Assembly: GCA_005240015.1 (NCBI GenBank)
Contig: SBBV01000436.1
Coordinates: forward strand, 1-7,345
Direction: 5' to 3'
Source: Candidatus Odyssella thessalonicensis
GTDB lineage: Bacteria > Pseudomonadota > Alphaproteobacteria > Bin65
DNA length: 7,345 nucleotides
The stretch's first letter is position 1. Every line of letters starts with the position of its first letter. This document shows, one piece after another, positions 1-5,552 of the stretch. The notes beneath the pieces were generated by a model, which saw nothing but the letters and a program-made list of their open reading frames with translations, ran no database searches and was not told the DNA's origin. Made by a program: the position numbers and the translations under genes.

Positions 1-399
1 GAACAGCTCGGCCGCGAAGAGGGCCGCCTCCTCGCCGCCCGTGCCGGCGCGCACTTCCAAGATCGCGTTCTTGGCGTCGGCCTCGTCCTTCGGCAGCAGC
101 ATCACCTGCACGCGCCGCTCGAGCTCGGGCAGCTTGGCCTTAAGCTCGCGGTGCTCGGCTTCGGCCAGCTCGCGCATCTCCTTGTCGGCCGTCTTGTCGG
201 CCATGATGGCCTCGAGATCCTCGAGCTCCTTCTGCGTCTTCTTGAGCGCCTCGATCGCCTGCACGACCGGGCCCATGTCGGAATATTCCTTGGAGAGCTG
301 GCCGAACTGGCGCGCGTCGCGGCCCGGCCCTTCGGCGAGCGCGCGGCCCAAGTCCTGATAGCGCGTCAAGACGCGGTCGAGGGTGGCGGAGAGGTTCAT
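1..399 (-). CDS. prfA: Peptide chain release factor 1, N-terminal part (3' end outside window)
   Basis: RF1 reads UAA and UAG stop codons in the ribosomal A site and triggers hydrolysis of peptidyl-tRNA. The first 133 residues are present, out of about 355-360 usual for the family. They begin MNLSATLDRVLTRYQDL and continue as a charged helical domain 1, roughly residues 10-110. At about residues 114-133 comes the start of the core domain, with EVRAGTGGEEAALFAAELF. The GGEEAALFA form is typical of RF1; RF2 has a different sequence here. The PxT codon-recognition and GGQ catalytic motifs would lie beyond the left edge. The ATG at 399 overlaps the hemA stop (ATGA). I see no Shine-Dalgarno sequence ahead of it, so translation probably depends on coupling to hemA. 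In many proteobacteria prmC, the RF methyltransferase gene, follows prfA; that part is not visible here. Confidence 0.96.
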   Translation of the reverse strand, partial: MNLSATLDRVLTRYQDLGRALAEGPGRDARQFGQLSKEYSDMGPVVQAIEALKKTQKELEDLEAIMADKTADKEMRELAEAEHRELKAKLPELERRVQVMLLPKDEADAKNAILEVRAGTGGEEAALFAAELF

Positions 400-1697
400 T
401 TCGGCTTGGAGATGGGGGTTCGTTCGAGCGCGAACAAGTCGGCGATGAGCTTCTCGGCCTCGGCGCGCGCGGCCGGATCGCCGGCGGCCAGCTCGCGCAG
501 CTTCACGGCGGGTCCGTGCAGCAGGCGGTTGACGAGCAGGCGCGTGGCCTCGGCGGCGCCGTCGCCCGAGACGGTCTCGAGCACCTTCGCCCGCTCGGCC
601 TCGAACCGGGCGCGGAGGGCTGCGATACCGGCGGCGGCCTTCCTCTCGTCGCGGCCGCGCATGAATGCGGCGGCGGCCTCGTCGACGATGCGAGATGCCG
701 CTTCCGCGGCATCTCGTCGGCTTTGCTGGCCTTCGAGCGCCGCAGCTTCGAGATCGCCGAGATCGTAGCGGAACACGCCTTCGAGCGCGTCGATCGCGGG
801 ATCGAGATCGCCGGGCACGGCGGCGTCGATCAGGAACATCGGCTTCCGGCGGCGGCGGCGATGCGCGGCGTGCGCGAGCTCGGCCGTGACCACGAGGCGG
901 CGGCTGCCGCAGGCGGAGACGACGATGTCGGCGCGCGCCAGCGCCTCCTCGAGCTTCTCGTAATCCTCGATGTGGCAATCGAGCGCGCGCGCGAGCTGCT
1001 CGGCGCGCGCGGCGAGCGGCGCCGTCACCGCCACGCGTTTCAGGCCGGCGCCGGTGAAATGGCGGATGAGCAGCTCGCCCATCTCGCCGTCGCCGATGAG
1101 GAGAGCCGCGCAGCGCGCCACGTCGCCGTGGATGTCGCGCGCGACGCGCAGCGCCGCGGCGGCCATGGTGACGGGGCGCTCGGCAAGCGCGGTCTCGCTG
1201 CGGACGCGCTTGGCGGCGGCATAGGCGGCGGCGAAGAGCGCATCGAGGTCGGCGCCCAAAGCGCCGGCGGCCGCGGCGGCGGCGTGCGCCTCTTTCACCT
1301 GCCCCAGCACCTGCGGCTCGCCCAGCACCTGGCTTTCGAGCGAGGCGGCGATCGCGAAGAGACGCCGCACGGCCTCGGCGCCGGAGCGGACCTCGAGCTC
1401 GGCCTCGATCTCGGCGGCCGGCACGCGGCCCGAGCGTGCGAGCGCGGCCGCGACCGACGCGCGCGCGGCTTCGGCCGCGGTGTGGCGGACGATCGCCTCG
1501 ACGCGGTCGCAGGTCGAGAGCAACACGGCCTCAGCCAGTCCGGCCTCGCGCAGCCAGCCGAGCACGGCGGGAAGATTCGCGGTCTCGACGAAGACGAGAT
1601 CGCGCAGCCGCGCGCTCGAAGCGCGGTGATCGAGCCCGATCGCGTGGAAATCGGGCGCCTCGTCGGGCGTGGCGACGAGTTGCGGCGCGGTCGTCAT
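396..1697 (-). CDS. hemA: Divergent glutamyl-tRNA reductase (HemA, C5 pathway type)
   Basis: Glutamyl-tRNA reductase uses NADPH to reduce Glu-tRNA(Glu) to glutamate-1-semialdehyde, the first step of C5 tetrapyrrole synthesis. The 433 residues fit the family length. All three family regions can be traced: a catalytic N-terminal domain (about 17-165) with LSTCDRVE, nucleophile Cys63, and SQVLGEPQVLGQVKEA at 122-137; a Rossmann NADPH domain (about 175-320) with IGDGEMGEL at 201-209 and FLIDAAVPGDLDP at 288-300; and a C-terminal dimerisation helix with LLVNRLLHGPAVKLREL at 387-403. Several usual residues are changed: the Asn of STCNR is Asp64, the His of the HLF motif is Arg112, the NRT of the NADPH domain reads TAP (225-227), and the Arg of AVPRD is Gly296. 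The start overlaps the hisS stop by ATGA, with GAGG 10 bases upstream. Family membership is secure; full enzymatic activity is not. Most alphaproteobacteria use ALA synthase instead. Confidence 0.9.
   Translation of the reverse strand: MTTAPQLVATPDEAPDFHAIGLDHRASSARLRDLVFVETANLPAVLGWLREAGLAEAVLLSTCDRVEAIVRHTAAEAARASVAAALARSGRVPAAEIEAELEVRSGAEAVRRLFAIAASLESQVLGEPQVLGQVKEAHAAAAAAGALGADLDALFAAAYAAAKRVRSETALAERPVTMAAAALRVARDIHGDVARCAALLIGDGEMGELLIRHFTGAGLKRVAVTAPLAARAEQLARALDCHIEDYEKLEEALARADIVVSACGSRRLVVTAELAHAAHRRRRRKPMFLIDAAVPGDLDPAIDALEGVFRYDLGDLEAAALEGQQSRRDAAEAASRIVDEAAAAFMRGRDERKAAAGIAALRARFEAERAKVLETVSGDGAAEATRLLVNRLLHGPAVKLRELAAGDPAARAEAEKLIADLFALERTPISKPK
691..716. repeat. Perfect 11-bp inverted repeat inside hemA
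   Basis: The arms CGAGATGCCGC (691-701) and GCGGCATCTCG (706-716) are exact reverse complements with a 4-base spacer. Three more pairs (CGA/TCG) can form outside a 2-base bulge. The repeat lies in frame within hemA and encodes part of RRDAAEAASR, residues 327-336. The protein aligns to the family here without an insertion, so this is not an inserted palindromic element. It would form a stable hairpin in the hemA-prfA mRNA, but no function is evident. Confidence 0.6.
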
Positions 1698-2932
1698 GCC
1701 GAGAGCGCCTCGGCAAGGCTGTGGAGCGCCACTTCGTGCTGCTCGCCCTTGTCGAGATCCTTGACCGCGGCAACGCCCTTGGCGAGCTCGTTGTCGCCGA
1801 GGATCACGGCGGCGCGCGCGTTCACCTTGTTGGCGCGCTGCAGGCGGCGCTTCATGTTGCCCTTGTAGTCGAGCTCGACCGCGATGCCGCGGCGGCGGAG
1901 ATCGCGCGCCAGCACCAGCGCCTTGCGCTCGGCGGCTTCGCCGAGCGGCACGAGCGCCACCGGACGCGGCGCCGGCTTCGGCTCCTGAGCCAGCATCATC
2001 AGACGCTCGATGCCGGCCGCCCAGCCGGTGGCCGGCGTTGGCGCGCCGCCGAGTTGCTCGATCAAGCCGTCGTAGCGGCCGCCGGCCAAGACCGTGCCCT
2101 GCGCGCCGAGCCGGTTGGTGACGAACTCGAACGCGGCGTGCGTGTAGTAGTCGAGGCCGCGCACGAGATGCGGGTTCACGTGATACTTGATGCCGATGTC
2201 GTCGAGCCCGCGCAGCACGGCGGCGAAGATCTCCTTCGCAGCCGGCGTGAGATAGCCGGTGAGCAGCGGTGCGTCGGGCAACAGCGCGCGGTCGCCCTCG
2301 TCCTTGGAGTCGAAGATGCGCAACGGGTTGCGCTCGAGCCGCGCGCGGCTGTCTTCCGAGAGCTTGCCGATGTGCGCCTTGAAATAGTCGATCAGCACCT
2401 TCCGGTGCGCGGCGCGGCTCTCGGGATCGCCGAGCGAGTTGATCTCGAGCGTGCAGTCCGCGAGGAGACCGAGCCGGTCGAGGATATCGGCGCCGACCGC
2501 GATCACTTCGACATCCGCCGCAGGCTCGGGCGAGCCGATCACCTCGATGTCGAGCTGGTGGAACTGGCGGTAACGGCCCTTCTGCGGGCGCTCGTAGCGG
2601 AACATCGGGCCCCAGGCGAAGACCTTGAACGGGAGATTCTGCTGCTGGCCGTTGGTGATGAACGCGCGGCAGATGCCGGCCGTGTATTCGGGGCGCAGCG
2701 TCAGCGGATCGCCGCCGCGATCGGTGAAGCTGTACATCTGCTTCATCACAACGTCGGAGGTCTCGCCCGAGGTGCGCGCGAACACCTCGGTGGTCTCGAA
2801 GATCGGCGTCGCCATCTCGCGATAGCCGTAGAGGCGCGAGACCTCGCGCGCGGTCTCGACCACCTGCGCAAAGCGCGGATACTCGTCCGGCAGGATGTCG
2901 TGCGTGCCGCGGATGGGCTGGAGCGAAGTCAT
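1694..2932 (-). CDS. hisS: Histidyl-tRNA synthetase
   Basis: HisRS is a homodimeric class II enzyme that charges tRNA(His) with histidine in the cytoplasm. The 412 residues match the usual length. Visible in order: the N-terminal IRGTHDILPDE (7-17), motif 1 around 40-60, the histidine-binding TLRPEYTAG (78-86), motif 2 with GPMFRYERPQKGRYRQFHQ (108-126), HisA motif LVRGLDYYTHAAFEF with the catalytic arginine at 258 and AGGRYDGLIEQLGG (283-296), motif 3 GWAAGIERLM (303-312), and the C-terminal anticodon-binding domain (about 323-412, with LDYKGNMKRRLQRA and DLDKGEQ). Motif 2 is of the ordinary bacterial type, unlike the altered HisRS of Caulobacter and its relatives. The chosen ATG gives the conserved N-terminus; no convincing Shine-Dalgarno precedes it. 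The gene follows ispG after 164 bases that hold a palindromic repeat, and its stop overlaps the hemA start, so it appears to head a hisS-hemA-prfA unit. Confidence 0.97.
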   Translation of the reverse strand: MTSLQPIRGTHDILPDEYPRFAQVVETAREVSRLYGYREMATPIFETTEVFARTSGETSDVVMKQMYSFTDRGGDPLTLRPEYTAGICRAFITNGQQQNLPFKVFAWGPMFRYERPQKGRYRQFHQLDIEVIGSPEPAADVEVIAVGADILDRLGLLADCTLEINSLGDPESRAAHRKVLIDYFKAHIGKLSEDSRARLERNPLRIFDSKDEGDRALLPDAPLLTGYLTPAAKEIFAAVLRGLDDIGIKYHVNPHLVRGLDYYTHAAFEFVTNRLGAQGTVLAGGRYDGLIEQLGGAPTPATGWAAGIERLMMLAQEPKPAPRPVALVPLGEAAERKALVLARDLRRRGIAVELDYKGNMKRRLQRANKVNARAAVILGDNELAKGVAAVKDLDKGEQHEVALHSLAEALSA

Positions 2933-2970
2933 CTGTAAGCGCTTGGTTATCGGCGATGCATTTACATTAG

Positions 2971-3079
2971 ATTGTCGTCCCCGCGAAAGCGGGGACCCAA
3001 GCAGCGTTGCCGCAGTGCGGTCTTGGGGAAGGCTTTACCGGCGGCGGAATGGGTTCCCGCTTTCGCGGGCAAGACAAAT
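2971..3079. repeat. Palindromic repeat doublet (REP/BIME-like) between ispG and hisS
   Basis: Two inverted copies of a GC-rich palindrome lie about 50 bases apart. The left copy (2971-3000) holds the stem GTCCCCGC-gaaa-GCGGGGAC at 2977-2996. The right copy (3050-3079) holds CCCGC-tttc-GCGGG at 3056-3069. The copies are near-complementary over about 29 bases, from attgtc to ggaccca on the left and from tgggttc to gacaaat on the right, so they could also pair into one long cruciform. From general knowledge, palindromes with a CCCGCGAAAGCGGG core are dispersed in many alphaproteobacterial genomes and leave SPRKRG / VPAFAGK-type peptides in spurious translations, as happens here. The element occupies most of the ispG-hisS gap. 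It could end or stabilise the upstream mRNA, but neither hairpin is followed by a T-run on the transcribed strand. Confidence 0.8.
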
Positions 3080-3096
3080 CTTGGCTGGCGTCGAGC

Positions 3097-4236
3097 CTAC
3101 TCCGCCGCCTGGGCCTGCTTGGCCGCCTCTTCCTTCGCCTTCTCGGCCTCGATCTCGGCGGCCTTCTTCTCGACCATCTCGACGAGGTGATCGACCATGC
3201 TGCCCTGGCGCAGCACGTGGTGCTTCTCGCCGTTGATGTAGATCTGGTGGCCGCTGCCGCCGCCGGTAAGGCCGATATCGGTCTCGCGCGCCTCGCCCGG
3301 GCCGTTGACGACGCAGCCGATCACCGAGAGCGTCATCGGCGTCGAGATGTGCGCCAAGCGCTTCTCGAGCTCGGCCACGGTCGGGATCACCTGGAACTCC
3401 TGCCGCGCGCAGCTGGGGCACGAGATGATGTTGACGCCGCGGTGGCGCAGCTGGAGCCCCTTCAGGATCTCGAAGCCGACCTTCACCTCCTCGACCGGGT
3501 CGGCCGAGAGCGAGACGCGGATCGTGTCGCCGATGCCGGCCCAGAGCAGCGAGCCGATGCCGATCGCGGATTTGACCGTGCCGGTGGTGAAGCCGCCGGC
3601 CTCGGTGACGCCCAGGTGCAGCGGGTAGTCGCAGGCTTCGGCGAGCTGCTGATAGGCCGCCACGGCGAGAAACACGTCGGACGCCTTGCAGCTGATCTTG
3701 AAGTTGAAGAAGTCGTTGTCCTCGAGAATCTTGATGTGGTCGAGCGCCGATTCGACCATCGCCTCGGGGCAGGGCTCGCCGTATTTCTCGAGCAGGTCCT
3801 TCTCGAGCGAGCCGGCGTTCACACCGATGCGCATCGAGCAATTGTGGTCCTTCGCCGCCTTGATCACCTCGCGCACGCGCTCGGCCGTGCCGATATTGCC
3901 GGGGTTGATGCGGAGGCATGCGGCACCCGCCTTGGCCGCTTCGATGGCGCGTTTGTAGTGGAAGTGGATGTCGGCGACGATCGGCACCTTCGCGGCCTTG
4001 ACGATGGCCGGGAGCGCCTTCGTTGAATCCTCGTCCGGGCACGAGACGCGCACGATGTCGACGCCCGCCGCCTCGGCTTGCTGAATCTGCGCGATCGTGG
4101 CCTTGGCGTCGCTGGTGAGCGTGTTGGTCATCGTCTGCACGGTGATCGGCGCGTCGCCGCCGACCGGCACGTTGCCCAGCATGATCTGGCGGCACTTTCT
4201 CCGCTGGATCTCGCGGTAGGGGCGGACGCTGCTCAT
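3097..4236 (-). CDS. ispG: 4-hydroxy-3-methylbut-2-enyl diphosphate synthase, flavodoxin type (IspG/GcpE)
   Basis: IspG is a [4Fe-4S] enzyme that converts MEcPP to HMBPP, the penultimate step of the MEP isoprenoid pathway. The 379 residues match the short bacterial form, without the extra central domain of plant enzymes. An N-terminal TIM-barrel-like domain spans about 15-250, with the conserved ITVQTMTNT (31-39), [10 protein letters not shown] (88-97), RINPGNIG (109-116) and GVTEAGG (209-215). The C-terminal iron-sulfur domain has SCPSC (Cys273, Cys276) and GCVVNGPGE (Cys308, Glu315), the expected four cluster ligands. Residues 357-379 form a lysine-, glutamate- and alanine-rich tail that is probably helical and not needed for catalysis. 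The ATG at 4236 has a partial Shine-Dalgarno (AGAAAGAG) about 8 bases upstream. The rodZ-ispG-hisS order matches E. coli. A strong hairpin lies 20 bases ahead of the start. Confidence 0.97.
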   Translation of the reverse strand: MSSVRPYREIQRRKCRQIMLGNVPVGGDAPITVQTMTNTLTSDAKATIAQIQQAEAAGVDIVRVSCPDEDSTKALPAIVKAAKVPIVADIHFHYKRAIEAAKAGAACLRINPGNIGTAERVREVIKAAKDHNCSMRIGVNAGSLEKDLLEKYGEPCPEAMVESALDHIKILEDNDFFNFKISCKASDVFLAVAAYQQLAEACDYPLHLGVTEAGGFTTGTVKSAIGIGSLLWAGIGDTIRVSLSADPVEEVKVGFEILKGLQLRHRGVNIISCPSCARQEFQVIPTVAELEKRLAHISTPMTLSVIGCVVNGPGEARETDIGLTGGGSGHQIYINGEKHHVLRQGSMVDHLVEMVEKKAAEIEAEKAKEEAAKQAQAAE

Positions 4237-4256
4237 CGCACTGGCTCTTTCTGCCC

Positions 4257-4299
4257 AAGACGAACCGGGCCGCGCAGTCGCCCGGCGGCCCGTCGTCTT
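4257..4299 (-). promoter_or_regulatory. Strong hairpin in the rodZ-ispG gap, 20 bases ahead of ispG
   Basis: On the transcribed strand AAGACGACGGGCCGC (4299 to 4285) pairs with GCGGCCCG plus TCGTCTT (4273 to 4257). This gives 15 base pairs with an 11-base loop and a single 2-base GT bulge. The hairpin ends directly before the stretch carrying the partial ispG ribosome-binding site. No T-run follows, so it is not a standard intrinsic terminator. It could be an attenuator, an mRNA-stability element or a processing site that sets ispG level relative to rodZ. The structure is seen directly; the role is inferred. Confidence 0.5.
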
Positions 4300-4330
4300 A
4301 AGCTAGTTTCCTGGGTCGGGCGGAGCAAGC

Positions 4331-4346
4331 GCTGCCGCGCCGCAGC
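4331..4346 (-). other. Small hairpin just downstream of the rodZ-like gene
   Basis: GCTGC and GCAGC arms of 5 bases flank a 6-base GC loop, starting 6 bases past the stop codon. No T-run follows, so it is at most a weak 3'-end structure. A chance match is possible in DNA this rich in GC. Confidence 0.25.
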
Positions 4347-4352
4347 TAAGCC

Positions 4353-5216
4353 CTAGGGAAGCTTGGCCAATTCCTTGGGATCGAGGCTCACGCGGCGAGC
4401 CTGGCCGGCACCGGCCACCGGTTTCAGCGCGCGGCCGTCGACGATGATCTGCATCGCCGCCGGGTTGCCGAGCTCCATCACGAGATCGCCCCGCGGCTCG
4501 GGCACCACGTATTCGTCGCCGCGATGCATGGTCTTGTGGAAGACCACCTTGCCTTTCTGGTCGTGGATATAGACCCAGCAGGCGCCGGTCGCCTTCAACA
4601 CGATCTTCGGCGCCTTGGGCGTCGCCAACGTGGTGGCGCCCGACTTCGCGGCCTCCGTCTCGGGGTCGGCCGCCGCGGTGTCCGTCCCGTTCAGCTTCTT
4701 GGCCGCGGCATCGTCGAGCAGCGGTACCGGCGCCAGCGGCGAGTTCGCGTCGGCCGTGGTAACCGGCACGAGGATCTCGGCGGGCTTGGCCATGTAGAAG
4801 TACCAGCCGGCATAGACGCCGGCGGCGATCACCACCGAGAAGGTGATGGCGGCGCGCCCGGGGAATCGGCCCGAGCGGATCGGCTGCGGCGGCTTCAGCT
4901 TGGTCGGCTGCGGCGCGTCGCCGATCTCGCCCTTGAAGCGGCGGACCATCTCCTCGGGCTCGAGCCCCAAGTAGCGCGAATAGGTGCGCACGAAGCCGAA
5001 GCAGTAGGGAACCTTGGGCAAGGCGCTGTACTGGCGGCTTTCGAGCGCGCGCAGCACGTCTTCCTTGAGGCACAGGTCGCGGCTGACCTGCGGCAGGCTC
5101 ACACCGCGTTTCTCGCGCGCCTTGCGGAGCGTGGTGCCGACGCTTTCCGCGGTATCGACCGCGCTCTCGGCGGGAGATGTGATTTCGGTGGCGGTGTAGT
5201 TACGCGCGTCGCTCAT
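4353..5216 (-). CDS. rodZ: RodZ-like membrane protein with N-terminal helix-turn-helix
   Basis: RodZ is an inner-membrane protein that links MreB filaments to the wall-elongation machinery and so helps to set cell shape. With the ATG at 5216 the protein has 287 residues. A cytoplasmic helix-turn-helix domain of the Xre type spans about 25-92 (VGTTLRKAREKRGVSLPQVS, then YCFGFVRTYSRYLGLEPEEM). A basic, proline-rich linker follows at about 103-120, then a single membrane segment at about 121-141 (ending GVYAGWYFY). An alanine-rich, low-complexity periplasmic linker runs to about 200, and a C-terminal beta-rich domain of the DUF4115 type spans about 204-283, with CWVYIHDQKGKVVF and GDEYVVP. This is the RodZ layout. 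An in-frame ATG at 5240 is a possible alternative; 5216 is preferred for the GGTGG 6 bases upstream and the usual N-terminal length. MreB binding is inferred from the family. Confidence 0.9.
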   Translation of the reverse strand: MSDARNYTATEITSPAESAVDTAESVGTTLRKAREKRGVSLPQVSRDLCLKEDVLRALESRQYSALPKVPYCFGFVRTYSRYLGLEPEEMVRRFKGEIGDAPQPTKLKPPQPIRSGRFPGRAAITFSVVIAAGVYAGWYFYMAKPAEILVPVTTADANSPLAPVPLLDDAAAKKLNGTDTAAADPETEAAKSGATTLATPKAPKIVLKATGACWVYIHDQKGKVVFHKTMHRGDEYVVPEPRGDLVMELGNPAAMQIIVDGRALKPVAGAGQARRVSLDPKELAKLP

Positions 5217-5424
5217 GGGTCCACCCGATAACGGCCCCATCCGTGGAAGCGGACGATCCCGCCTCCAGCCCACCCTGCAATCGAGAAACCCTGCGGCGTC
5301 GTTGACGCCCTTCGATCCAGCTGCCCGAACCCCGCCAATCGGACAGCACAAACTTTCGGTCGAGTGCCGCTGCGGTTCCTCCGGCCGTCTCGGCTTTTTG
5401 GCGCCGCGCGGCCGCTGGAAACAT

Positions 5425-5453
5425 CTTGTAACAATAGACGCCGACGGCGGCAA
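5425..5453 (-). promoter_or_regulatory. Candidate sigma-70-type promoter for the rodZ-ispG transcript
   Basis: On the minus strand TTGCCG (5453-5448) and TACAAG (5430-5425) are separated by 17 bases. Each matches 4 of 6 positions of TTGACA and TATAAT. A 7-base inverted repeat, CATCTTG / CAAGATG (5422-5428 and 5451-5457), overlaps both boxes and could be an operator. A start here would leave a leader of about 200 bases before rodZ. This rests on consensus similarity alone. Confidence 0.25.
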
Positions 5454-5512
5454 GATGAGATGCGCGTTTTTAACTCTGTTTCTGCATTTAGCGTGAAGAA
5501 TTCATCGGACGG

Positions 5513-5541
5513 AAAAATTACGGACGGCACTGCTCGCGCCG
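5513..5541 (-). terminator. Weak candidate terminator after ptsP
   Basis: Twelve bases after the ptsP stop, CGGCGC (5541-5536) pairs with GTGCCG (5530-5525) around a 5-base loop, including one G-U pair. A run of five T follows about 7 bases later on the transcribed strand. The stem is short and the T-run is displaced, so termination may be partial or Rho-dependent. Confidence 0.3.
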
Positions 5542-5552
5542 CGGCGTCGCCG

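Larger units (their letters stand above)
5217..5552. other. Non-coding gap between ptsP and the rodZ-like gene
   Basis: No open frame in these 336 bases gives a recognisable protein. The half next to ptsP is AT-richer (about 5461-5520) than anything else in the window and fits a transcription start region. The half next to rodZ is GC-rich, with a perfect GGCGTC-gtt-GACGCC hairpin at 5295-5309 and GCAGGGT occurring twice on the minus strand. The gap suggests that the rodZ-like gene starts its own transcript with a long untranslated leader. Confidence 0.55.

Noticed and set aside
516..1868. Long plus-strand open frame (450 codons) opposite hemA and the end of hisS
   Set aside because: It reads as low-complexity Arg/Ala/Gly/Glu sequence with no recognisable domain and lies antisense to clearly conserved genes. 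Open antisense frames are expected in GC-rich DNA.
1436..2938. Plus-strand open frame of 500 codons opposite hisS
   Set aside because: It is rich in Arg and Ala with no family resemblance, and the opposite strand is an intact HisRS with all motifs. It is a codon-bias shadow.
2972..3190. Small plus-strand frames containing SPRKRG and VPAFAGK
   Set aside because: These peptides are the usual spurious translation of the GAAAGC-core palindrome, not real small proteins.
3007..4026. Plus-strand open frame of 339 codons opposite ispG
   Set aside because: It starts inside the palindromic repeat and is antisense to IspG with all its cluster ligands. It shows no protein signature of its own.
4295..4345. 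Possible promoter for ispG (TTGCTC, 17 bases, TAGCTT)
   Set aside because: Each box matches only 3 of 6 consensus positions, and the hairpin downstream explains the structure of this gap better.
5384..5399. Plus-strand hairpin GCCG-tct-CGGC followed by TTTTT
   Set aside because: It resembles an intrinsic terminator, but the stem is only 4 bp and no plus-strand gene ends here. Chance is the simplest reading.
5217..5453. N-terminal extension of the RodZ-like protein to an ATG at 5453
   Set aside because: The 79 extra residues are Arg/Pro-rich with no similarity to RodZ, and they cross the AT-rich candidate promoter region. The start at 5216 gives the usual N-terminus.
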